Notes under the pieces: model-generated | Seen by the model: the letters and a program-made list of their open reading frames with translations, nothing else | The model's database searches: none | What the model was told of the DNA's origin: nothing | In this document: piece by piece, positions 1 to 4,711 of the stretch | Numbering within the stretch: the stretch's first letter is position 1 | Layout: every line of letters begins with the position of its first letter | Origin: an uncultured bacterium | GTDB taxonomy: Bacteria; Cyanobacteriota; Vampirovibrionia; Gastranaerophilales; Gastranaerophilaceae | Assembly (NCBI GenBank): GCA_945910925.1 | Contig: CAMDZX010000112.1 | Coordinates: 1-5,984 of the forward strand | DNA: 5,984 nt | Direction of reading: 5' to 3' | Translations under genes and position numbers: made by a program

Positions 1-32
1 TGTCGCGAGTTCGAGTCTCGTCTTCCGCTCCA
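1..32 (+). tRNA. tRNA-Gly, 3' part only (window cuts the gene)
   Basis: The window opens inside a tRNA. The T arm is complete: stem GCGAG (5-9) pairs with CTCGT (17-21, one G-U pair) around loop TTCGAGT (10-16). The 3' acceptor strand CTTCCGC (22-28) is followed by discriminator T (29) and an encoded CCA (30-32). A U at the discriminator position together with an acceptor strand ending CCGC fits bacterial tRNA-Gly, and the T arm closely resembles E. coli tRNA-Gly(GCC). The anticodon lies outside the window, so the isoacceptor is inferred. tRNA-Leu shares a similar acceptor stem but normally has A at the discriminator position. Confidence 0.8.
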
Positions 33-37
33 TATTT

Positions 38-65
38 AAAGCAAGAGCATGGTCTCTTGCTTTTT
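38..65 (+). terminator. Rho-independent terminator of the tRNA-Gly transcript
   Basis: A perfect 10-bp inverted repeat (38-47 AAAGCAAGAG, 54-63 CTCTTGCTTT) with a 6-base loop runs into a T tract at 61-65. It lies six bases after the tRNA CCA end and 18 bases before the next start codon, so it should end the tRNA transcript and separate it from the following protein genes. Confidence 0.85.
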
Positions 66-82
66 GAGTATATGAGGGGTAT

Positions 83-358
83 ATGAAGAATTTATTATTA
101 ATTTTAGCATTAATCTCAATATCAACTTGTAATATTGTACAAGCCGCTGAGGATACGCATTTTAAAGAAGAAGTTTTAAACATAAAATCCTTATCTCCGG
201 AGGAAGCGATGCAAATACGCCGTGACATGGAATATCGTGAACGACAGCAGAGTCAAATGGAACAACAGGCTCAAGATTATATGTACAGAATGCAGCAGCA
301 AATGATGATGCCCCCTGCTATGAATCCGTACGGTGGGTTGAATAATTTTCGTTACTAA
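83..358 (+). CDS. Small secreted Gln/Met-rich protein of unknown function
   Basis: This 91-residue protein starts at an ATG preceded at close range by a purine-rich GAGGGG (74-79), a good ribosome binding site. Residues 1-21 form a classic Sec signal peptide: Lys at position 2, a hydrophobic core at 4-13, and a V-Q-A cleavage site around residue 21. Cys16 is preceded by Ile-Ser-Thr, which is a poor lipobox, so I favour signal peptidase I over lipoprotein processing. The mature part is about 70 residues. It has an acidic then charged helical stretch (about 28-56, with SPEEAMQIRRDMEYRERQ) and a Gln/Met-rich tail (57-76) ending in a Pro/Asn/Gly/aromatic segment. I recognise no family. The Met-rich tail recalls metal-binding or chaperone-like periplasmic peptides, but that is only a resemblance. 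It ends two bases before the earliest start of the permease gene, suggesting co-transcription. Confidence 0.75.
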   Translation: MKNLLLILALISISTCNIVQAAEDTHFKEEVLNIKSLSPEEAMQIRRDMEYRERQQSQMEQQAQDYMYRMQQQMMMPPAMNPYGGLNNFRY

Positions 359-360
359 AC

Positions 361-1269
361 TTGACTGAAATCAAGACAAGTGTAATAATTAGAGGGATGT
401 TTAGATATTATAAAAAATATATCCCATATTTGTTTTTATTCCCGGCGTTGCTTGTATTAACAGTATTCTTTTTTATTCCTTTTTTTCAAACAATCGGGTT
501 AAGTTTTTATAATTATTCCGCAAATATTTATCATCCGACTTTTGTAGGTTTAGATAATTATATAACAATTTTGCATTCAAAAATATTTTATCAGGTTATG
601 GGAAATACTTTTTTGTTTTTATTGGCAGCAGTACCTTTTTTGGTGATATTTCCGTTATTTCTGGCAATTTTAATCAACCAAAAAATACGTGGTATTACGT
701 TGTATAAAATACTGATTTATTTACCCGTAATTGTTTCTATTGTTGTTGCAGCAATAGCTTTTAAGTGGTTATATGCGCAAGATGGTATTTTAAATTATTT
801 TATGTCACTTTTTGGTATCCCACCAATTGGGTGGCTTACAGATTCACGATTTGCACTTTATTCTGTTGCATTGGTGACAGTCTGGAAGGGGGTCGGATAT
901 TATATGATGATATATTTGGCAGCTCTGATGGGTGTACCGCAAGAATTGTATGAGGCATGTGATATTGACGGTGCAAATTTTATCCAAAAACATCTTACGG
1001 TTACAATTCCTCAAATAATGCCAACAATTGCTTTGGTATCAACAATTAGTTTGATTTCTGCAATGAAGGTATTTGTAGAAATTTATGTAATGACAAAGGG
1101 TGGTCCGTTAAATTCAAGCAAAACAATTGTTTATTATATTTACGAAAGAGCGTTTGAAAATCTTGATTTAGGTTATGCGTCAGCACTGGCTGTCGTATTA
1201 CTTGTTATTATTATGGCTTTTTCAATTGTGAATATATTTGTGTTTGAAAAAGACAAATATCAAATATAG
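361..1269 (+). CDS. Sugar ABC transporter permease, MalF/UgpA (MalFG) family
   Basis: This is an inner-membrane subunit of a binding-protein-dependent importer for sugars or glycerol-3-phosphate-like solutes. Numbering from the TTG at 361, about six membrane segments appear near residues 22-42, 84-104, 116-136, 164-190, 217-240 and 272-295. The cytoplasmic EAA loop that docks the ATPase is clear: E198-A-C...D-G204-A...Q209...T-I-P217. The following MTKGGPLNSSKT stretch (244-254) is typical of MalF-type permeases. The substrate cannot be told. The start is uncertain. TTG 361 has no ribosome binding site but sits two bases after the previous stop. ATG 397 gives a 290-residue protein starting MFRYYKKYIPYLF, which fits the family better, although AGAGGG directly abuts that ATG. 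No MalG-type partner, ATPase or binding-protein gene is adjacent, so the rest of the transporter must be encoded elsewhere. Confidence 0.9.
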   Translation: MTEIKTSVIIRGMFRYYKKYIPYLFLFPALLVLTVFFFIPFFQTIGLSFYNYSANIYHPTFVGLDNYITILHSKIFYQVMGNTFLFLLAAVPFLVIFPLFLAILINQKIRGITLYKILIYLPVIVSIVVAAIAFKWLYAQDGILNYFMSLFGIPPIGWLTDSRFALYSVALVTVWKGVGYYMMIYLAALMGVPQELYEACDIDGANFIQKHLTVTIPQIMPTIALVSTISLISAMKVFVEIYVMTKGGPLNSSKTIVYYIYERAFENLDLGYASALAVVLLVIIMAFSIVNIFVFEKDKYQI

Positions 1270-1270
1270 T

Positions 1271-2362
1271 TTATTTTTCCAACAATTCTTTATTAATAAA
1301 AGCAATACGCTCTTTAAGTGGAACTGATTCTTTACGCATATTTTTTAATATAGAGAAGATTCCTAAAGGAGATTTAATTCCTTTCTTTTCATCAGCGCAT
1401 AGCTGTGACAAGGAGTAATCTATTGTTTCATCTGCAAGGGGACTACCAAAAGGTAATTCGGACTTTTCGGATGCAATTAATATCTTTCGTAATATATTTC
1501 TTCTGGGTATAACCGAATCCGCATTAAATTCTGCCAAATTATCCGGTGTCATTCGTGTTAACAGTGGCTCAATCATAGTATATACACTATTAGGTTTATC
1601 AAAAGGAACTTTAGCAAAATGATCAACTATTTTGAAAGAACCATCTGCAATTAAAACATTATTAGGGTTTAAAGTGTCAAGCGTATATGAAATATTTTTA
1701 CTTTGTTGATACTCAGAATCTATTTTGTTTTGCTTTTTTAAGCTTCTAAAAACATTATGATTTTTATCTTGGATTTCATTAAGTGATTTTAAACATTTGG
1801 CAAATTCATCATATCCTTCTTGCGGAACTGAAGAACAGGCAGGAATATATTCTTGATGGTATTTTAAGATTTCTTCCGGTTTTGGATAAGCACCTTTCCA
1901 TAAAAGTCCGCAAGTAACATAATCTCTCGGGGTCGCATTTTTTAGAATTTCTACATCACCAACTTTTATAACCGGTTCACCATAGTATATATTTAATTCT
2001 CTAAATTTTTTATTTGAATCTTTAATCAAATCATAATAGTGGATTGCATCATTTTCATATTTTCCTCTTTTAACTCTTGCTACATATTTATCTGAAATTT
2101 TATAAACTTTAGCTTCTCTGCCATTATTTAAAAAATTTTCAGGAGTCATTATTTGAGCAAGCGACTTATTTAAGAACTTACGAAAGCTTAATTTTGAAAT
2201 AACACTTTTGCAACCGGAAGCAAGATAATTATCAATAGCACTATCCATAATATCTGAAAATGTATTTATGGTAGTCGTAGTCGCCCCGATATGTTGTGGA
2301 ATAGATTTATTTATGTGCGTAGTTGTCGGGGGTGTATGGGGGATTTTAGTCAAGGAAATCAT
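1271..2362 (-). CDS. Divergent protein-kinase/phosphotransferase-fold protein (putative)
   Basis: This 363-residue protein is of no named family that I recognise. Residues 9-34 are rich in Thr, Pro and His and look disordered. From about residue 78 a kinase-like layout can be traced. N80-G81-R-E-A-K-V-Y resembles a glycine-rich loop and strand 2. DKYVARVK (91-98) resembles strand 3 with its basic ATP-contacting residue (R96 or K98). L228-D-T-L-N-P-N-N235-V-L-I resembles the catalytic loop, and F243-K-I-V-D247-H-F resembles the metal-binding Asp segment. Aligned with aminoglycoside-phosphotransferase-type loops (HGDLxPxN), the catalytic Asp falls on T230 and D229 is shifted by one, so activity is uncertain. 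There is no signal peptide or membrane segment. The start ATG has only a weak upstream AAGTGA. It converges on the permease gene with a one-base gap and appears monocistronic. It could be an effector-like kinase, a pseudokinase or a small-molecule kinase; the fold call is inference from motifs. Confidence 0.55.
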   Translation of the reverse strand: MISLTKIPHTPPTTTHINKSIPQHIGATTTTINTFSDIMDSAIDNYLASGCKSVISKLSFRKFLNKSLAQIMTPENFLNNGREAKVYKISDKYVARVKRGKYENDAIHYYDLIKDSNKKFRELNIYYGEPVIKVGDVEILKNATPRDYVTCGLLWKGAYPKPEEILKYHQEYIPACSSVPQEGYDEFAKCLKSLNEIQDKNHNVFRSLKKQNKIDSEYQQSKNISYTLDTLNPNNVLIADGSFKIVDHFAKVPFDKPNSVYTMIEPLLTRMTPDNLAEFNADSVIPRRNILRKILIASEKSELPFGSPLADETIDYSLSQLCADEKKGIKSPLGIFSILKNMRKESVPLKERIAFINKELLEK

Positions 2363-2376
2363 AAATTTATCACTTT

Positions 2377-2405
2377 ATAATAACATACATCTTTATCTTT
2401 ATTAA
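2377..2405 (-). promoter_or_regulatory. Possible promoter of the kinase-like gene
   Basis: On the - strand, TATTAT (2382-2377) lies 17 bases downstream of TTAATA (2405-2400). This would place the start site near 2370, a few bases before the ATG at 2362 and upstream of the weak AAGTGA. In such AT-rich sequence chance matches are common, so this is a weak call. Confidence 0.3.
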
Positions 2406-2429
2406 TTTAAAATTTGTAAAAATATTTTT

Positions 2430-2438
2430 TGCTATAAT
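2430..2438 (+). promoter_or_regulatory. Extended -10 promoter element upstream of ssrA
   Basis: TGCTATAAT is a perfect extended -10 (TG-N-TATAAT) pointing toward the tmRNA. Without the inserted segment at 2526-2684 its start site (about 2445) would lie roughly 65 bases before the mature tmRNA end; it now lies more than 220 bases before it. No good -35 is seen at the right distance, which extended -10 promoters can do without. Confidence 0.4.
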
Positions 2439-2448
2439 AAAGGTTAGG

Positions 2449-2477
2449 TTGTAAAATTATGTAACATAGCTTATACT
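2449..2477 (+). promoter_or_regulatory. Candidate -35/-10 promoter upstream of ssrA
   Basis: TTGTAA (2449-2454), a 17-base spacer and TATACT (2472-2477) make a reasonable sigma-70-type promoter with a start near 2484. In an arrangement lacking the repeat insertion it would fire about 28 bases before the tmRNA 5' end, a suitable leader length for RNase P processing. I consider this the best candidate for the original ssrA promoter. Confidence 0.45.
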
Positions 2478-2493
2478 GTAAAGTACAATTTGT

Positions 2494-2525
2494 ACTTTTA
2501 AAATTTAATATGGGGATGTTTTGGA
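2494..2525 (+). repeat. 32-bp direct repeat, upstream copy (contains a partial tmRNA 5' end)
   Basis: This stretch is identical base for base to 2653-2684. It runs from ACTTTTAAAA through the first 14 bases of the tmRNA sequence (GGGGATGTTTTGGA at 2512-2525) and then stops matching. Just outside, G2492 also matches and T2493 differs from C2652, so the likeness ends abruptly on the right and within two bases on the left. It is a dead copy of the tmRNA start, created by duplication of the target or by recombination. Confidence 0.95.
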
Positions 2526-2652
2526 ATGCGAAGCCGAAGTGAAGTCCGAATTTGGCGGCGAATAGCCGGCAAACTGAGGACGCAACTGAACGATGGCGAC
2601 GTATCAAATCTTAGATTTGTCAGTCGCAAACAGACCCATATTATGATATAGC
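2526..2652. mobile_element. Inserted hairpin-rich repeat element upstream of ssrA (putative)
   Basis: These 127 bases lie between two identical 32-bp repeats. By my count the first 112 bases are about 51% G+C, against a surrounding background that is strongly AT-rich. Two hairpins are visible. The first is 2551-2573 (TTTG, a G-G mismatch, CGGC, loop GAATA, GCCG, CAAA). The second is 2596-2627 (GCGAC, internal loop, CAAATC, loop TTA, GATTTG, internal loop, GTCGC). No convincing coding sequence is present; a 66-codon frame on the - strand (2607-2407) runs out of it into AT-rich DNA and looks spurious. Composition, structure and flanking duplication suggest a non-autonomous, REP/MITE-like repeat. 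Multiple copies in the genome would confirm this; I cannot see them from one window. Confidence 0.5.
2617..2644 (+). promoter_or_regulatory. Possible replacement ssrA promoter inside the inserted segment
   Basis: TTGTCA (2617-2622, one mismatch to consensus) is followed after 16 bases by TATTAT (2639-2644, one mismatch). An overlapping TATGAT (2642-2647) lies 19 bases after TTGTCA. Initiation would be near 2651, about 20 bases before the mature tmRNA end. If real, the inserted segment carries its own promoter for ssrA. Confidence 0.4.
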
Positions 2653-2684
2653 ACTTTTAAAATTTAATATGGGGATGTTTTGGA
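2653..2684 (+). repeat. 32-bp direct repeat, downstream copy (overlaps true tmRNA 5' end)
   Basis: This is the second copy of the 2494-2525 sequence, offset by 159 bases. Here the sequence continues into a complete tmRNA, so this is the functional copy. The first 18 bases are AT-rich leader and the last 14 are the 5' acceptor strand and the start of the tRNA-like domain. Confidence 0.95.
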
Positions 2685-3073
2685 TTTGACAGGATGATTG
2701 GTTTAACCAGATTGCGAGTCCGGGCGCTGTTCCCGGTTATCAACGAGCAAACTAAATTAAATGCTACAGATAACGTTGTAGTTGCTGATTTCTCTAGAGC
2801 TGCTGCTCGTAGAGCTGCGTAGAGCTTAGCTCCGCATTCAGCCTCTCATAGTTTCCAGCTTGCCGATTCTATGGGACAATTATGCAAGCTGCAGTGTGAT
2901 GATAGTAGTAGTCACATTAAGTTTACTACCAAAGGTTAGTCTTCCGAAAAAAGACTTTGGCTATGGTTTTGGTCTAGTAAGTTCCCAGCCGTAGTTGAGA
3001 GTAATAATTTACTACACCCGTAGAGATTTGTTTAAATCCATTTTGGACGTGGGTTCGATTCCCACCATCTCCA
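2671..3073 (+). ncRNA. ssrA: Transfer-messenger RNA (tmRNA)
   Basis: tmRNA rescues stalled ribosomes: it is charged with alanine, enters with SmpB and supplies a short reading frame that tags the unfinished protein for proteolysis. The 5' end GGGGATG (2671-2677) pairs with CATCTCC (3066-3072, one G-U pair) to form the acceptor stem. The T arm is GTGGG (3049-3053), loop TTCGATT, CCCAC (3061-3065). GGATTT near the 5' end (2682-2687) pairs with AAATCC near the 3' end (3034-3039) as helix 2. The order is that of a one-piece tmRNA, and the length of 403 bases is a little above the usual 350-400. The discriminator is A3073; genomic sequence then continues GATTTT, so CCA is not encoded and must be added enzymatically. 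The 5' end is duplicated upstream by the repeat insertion. Confidence 0.95.
2763..2822 (+). other. tmRNA tag reading frame, ATDNVVVADFSRAAARRAA
   Basis: Reading from GCT at 2763 to the TAG at 2820-2822 gives the 19-residue tag ATDNVVVADFSRAAARRAA. The Ala resume codon and the final Ala-Ala are standard. The A..N.V...FSR core resembles cyanobacterial tags such as ANNIVSFSRQTAPVAA. The stop codon lies in a hairpin (GCG 2817-2819, bulge TA, GAGC 2822-2825, loop TTA, GCTC 2829-2832, CGC 2833-2835) that matches helix 5, which normally surrounds the tag stop. The earlier Ala codon GCA (2747) meets TAA after one codon and is not usable. Confidence 0.8.
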
Positions 3074-3113
3074 GATTTTATAGTGATACACATGACTTAT
3101 TATAGGGAATTTA

Positions 3114-3176
3114 CCACTAGAGCTTTGCTCTGTGGGTTCAAAACGATTAAGTATTGTTTTACTCGGCAGAGTCCAC
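3114..3176. other. Hairpin-rich spacer between ssrA and dnaA
   Basis: The gap between tmRNA and the dnaA stop (3074-3234) holds no gene. Its strongest structure is CCAC-AGAGC / GCTCT-GTGG (3114-3117 plus 3119-3123 with 3127-3135), a 9-bp stem with one bulged T and a TTT loop. Two smaller hairpins follow: AAAAC/GTTTT (3140-3144 with 3156-3160) and ACTC/GAGT (3161-3164 with 3169-3172). An alternative pairing of CTCTG (3128-3132) with CAGAG (3167-3171) is also possible. No run of T follows on either strand, so it is not a textbook terminator. Being between convergent genes, it may still act as a transcript end or processing site in both directions. Confidence 0.45.
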
Positions 3177-3234
3177 CATAGACGACAAAAAATAAGTATT
3201 CTGTTTATCTTTTTGCATTTATAATTAAAAAAAA

Positions 3235-4632
3235 TTACTCTTTTTTATACTTAATAGCGTGTTTTAATTCTCTAATTATTTGTTTCAAGTGTGTATCAAT
3301 TCTCAAATCATCTTTAACTTTTTGATATGAATACAAAATTGTGGGATGTTTTTTATTGAAGAAATCTGCAATGTCTTCATAACTGGCTTTGGTTATCTCT
3401 CTTGCAAGATATACTGCTATTCTGCGAGCTTCCGATATTTTTTGAGCTCTTGCAGGACTTTTTAAATTATCTATTGTAATATCAAAATACTCAGCAACTG
3501 CATATGCTATATCATATACACTTATTTGTTTTGCACTCAAATCCACATTCAAAACCTTTTTCGCAAATTCCAAAGAAATTTCTGTATGCTCAATATCTGC
3601 AAATGCAGTAACTTTGTTAAATGCACCTTCAAGCTCACGGACATTACTTTCAAAGTTTTTAGCAACATAGTCATAAACTTCAAACGGAACTTTTAATCCT
3701 AATTGTTCGGCAAGATTTGTCAATATAGCGACTCTTGTTTCATAATCAGGAGGAGTAATATCAACAACTATTCCCATCTCAAAACGCGTTCGCAACCTAT
3801 CAGGCAAAGTCGGTATATCTTTAGGTGCTTTGTCAGATGTTATAACAATCTGTTTATTTTTATTATAAAGCGTATCAAATGTATGGAATATTTCTTCCAT
3901 TGTTCTGTTTTTTGATTCTACAAACTGAATATCATCAATCAAAAGAATATCTACATTACGATACTTTTGACGGAATTTTGCCATTCTATCGTTTGTATCT
4001 CCGCCTTTTCTTAAATTATCCACTAACTCGTTTACATAATCTTCTGTTTTTATATATCTTACTTTTAGTTTTGAGTTATTGAATAATGTATAATGCCCAA
4101 TAGCTTGCATAAGATGGGTTTTACCCAAGCCTGAGCCACCATATATAAAAAGAGGATTATATTTTTGGGCAGGATGTTGTGCCACATTAAAGGCGACCGC
4201 ATGTGCAAGTTTATTATTATCCCCGACTACGAAATTCTCAAACTTGTATTTCAAATTCAAATTTGATTGGGATTGCATCCTTGCCATACCCTCAAATGCC
4301 GTTTCTTTTAATGCTTTTTCTTCAGATTTTTTTTGTGCTTTTAATTCTTTTTCTTTTTCTTTTTTTAATTTTTTAGAAAGTTCTTCATCAAAAATTATAT
4401 CAAATTTTTTCAGTTGATATCCCATAGATGCAAACACATCCAGTATTTGCTGATAGTGATTTTTTCGTATGATTTGTATTGCAAAAGCCTGTCCTGTAAT
4501 CACAGAAAATATACCGTTTTCAAATCCGACTGCCTCCATCGGAATTATCCAAGGGTGAGAAGTTGCAGGAACAGATTTTATTATCTCTTCCCTTACCTCA
4601 TCCCATATCTTTTTTACATCAGCGATATCCAT
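3235..4632 (-). CDS. dnaA: Chromosomal replication initiator protein DnaA
   Basis: DnaA is the AAA+ ATPase that binds DnaA boxes and opens the origin. The 465-residue length is normal. Domain I (about 1-80) starts MDIADVKKIWDEVREEI. A short Lys/Glu-rich linker (about 84-110) is domain II. Domain III shows Walker A GGSGLGKT (165-172), Walker B ILLIDDIQF (229-237), sensor I VITSD (263-267), the arginine-finger segment LPDRLRTRF (276-284, finger probably R283) and the sensor II region NVRELEGAF (330-338). Domain IV (about 370-460) includes EARRIAVYLAREIT, but the signature loop reads NKKHPT (426-431) instead of GRDHTT, an odd substitution. No ribosome binding site precedes the ATG; the last bases are TATTATTTCTTT. 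Upstream is a 96-aa gene and a hairpin; downstream it converges on ssrA. dnaN is not adjacent, and I see no cluster of DnaA boxes in the window. Confidence 0.98.
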   Translation of the reverse strand: MDIADVKKIWDEVREEIIKSVPATSHPWIIPMEAVGFENGIFSVITGQAFAIQIIRKNHYQQILDVFASMGYQLKKFDIIFDEELSKKLKKEKEKELKAQKKSEEKALKETAFEGMARMQSQSNLNLKYKFENFVVGDNNKLAHAVAFNVAQHPAQKYNPLFIYGGSGLGKTHLMQAIGHYTLFNNSKLKVRYIKTEDYVNELVDNLRKGGDTNDRMAKFRQKYRNVDILLIDDIQFVESKNRTMEEIFHTFDTLYNKNKQIVITSDKAPKDIPTLPDRLRTRFEMGIVVDITPPDYETRVAILTNLAEQLGLKVPFEVYDYVAKNFESNVRELEGAFNKVTAFADIEHTEISLEFAKKVLNVDLSAKQISVYDIAYAVAEYFDITIDNLKSPARAQKISEARRIAVYLAREITKASYEDIADFFNKKHPTILYSYQKVKDDLRIDTHLKQIIRELKHAIKYKKE

Positions 4633-4651
4633 AAAGAAATAATATCACAAA

Positions 4652-4679
4652 TACGGGACTTATTTAAACAAGTCCCGTA
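4652..4679 (-). terminator. Strong hairpin between the 96-aa gene and dnaA (terminator or attenuator)
   Basis: A perfect 10-bp inverted repeat, TACGGGACTT / AAGTCCCGTA, closes an 8-base loop. On the - strand it is followed by a broken T-rich stretch (TTTGTGATATTATTT), weaker than a classic terminator tail. It lies 20 bases after the 96-aa gene's stop and ends 19 bases before the dnaA ATG. It may end the upstream transcript, reduce read-through into dnaA, or sit in the dnaA leader as a control element. Confidence 0.6.
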
Positions 4680-4682
4680 CAA

Positions 4683-4711
4683 GTTATATTATTTAATATT
4701 TATTGATTCAA
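4683..4711 (-). promoter_or_regulatory. Possible dnaA promoter
   Basis: On the - strand TTGAAT (4711-4706) is spaced 17 bases from TATAAC (4688-4683), giving a start near 4676. The -35 lies in the last codons of the 96-aa gene. Transcription would begin within the first arm of the hairpin at 4652-4679 and so would largely avoid forming it, whereas read-through transcripts would contain the full hairpin. A TATTAT (4644-4639) six bases before the ATG is an alternative that would give a leaderless dnaA mRNA, though no good -35 goes with it. Confidence 0.35.

Noticed and set aside
83..145. Lipoprotein signal in the small secreted protein
   Set aside because: Cys16 is preceded by Ile-Ser-Thr; Thr at -1 is a poor lipobox, and a better signal peptidase I site (V-Q-A) follows at residue 21.
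765..953. 62-codon frame within the permease gene
   Set aside because: It is out of frame with a clear ABC permease on the same strand and has no supporting signal.
2407..2607. 66-codon open frame on the - strand upstream of ssrA
   Set aside because: It crosses the junction between the repeat insert and AT-rich promoter DNA, covers the duplicated tmRNA start, has no ribosome binding site and has odd composition. It is a by-product of the inserted repeat.
2653..2670. TTTAAT (2663-2668) as the -10 element of ssrA
   Set aside because: It ends only two bases before the mature tmRNA start, too close for a -10 that would start at or before GGGGATG; upstream promoters with RNase P processing fit better.
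4016..4024. TTATCCACT, one base from a DnaA box
   Set aside because: It is a lone near-match inside the dnaA coding region with no companions, so there is no support for an origin.
3703..4082. Two overlapping + strand frames inside dnaA
   Set aside because: They lie antisense within the intact dnaA gene, are Phe/Tyr/Leu-rich from reverse reading, and overlap each other.
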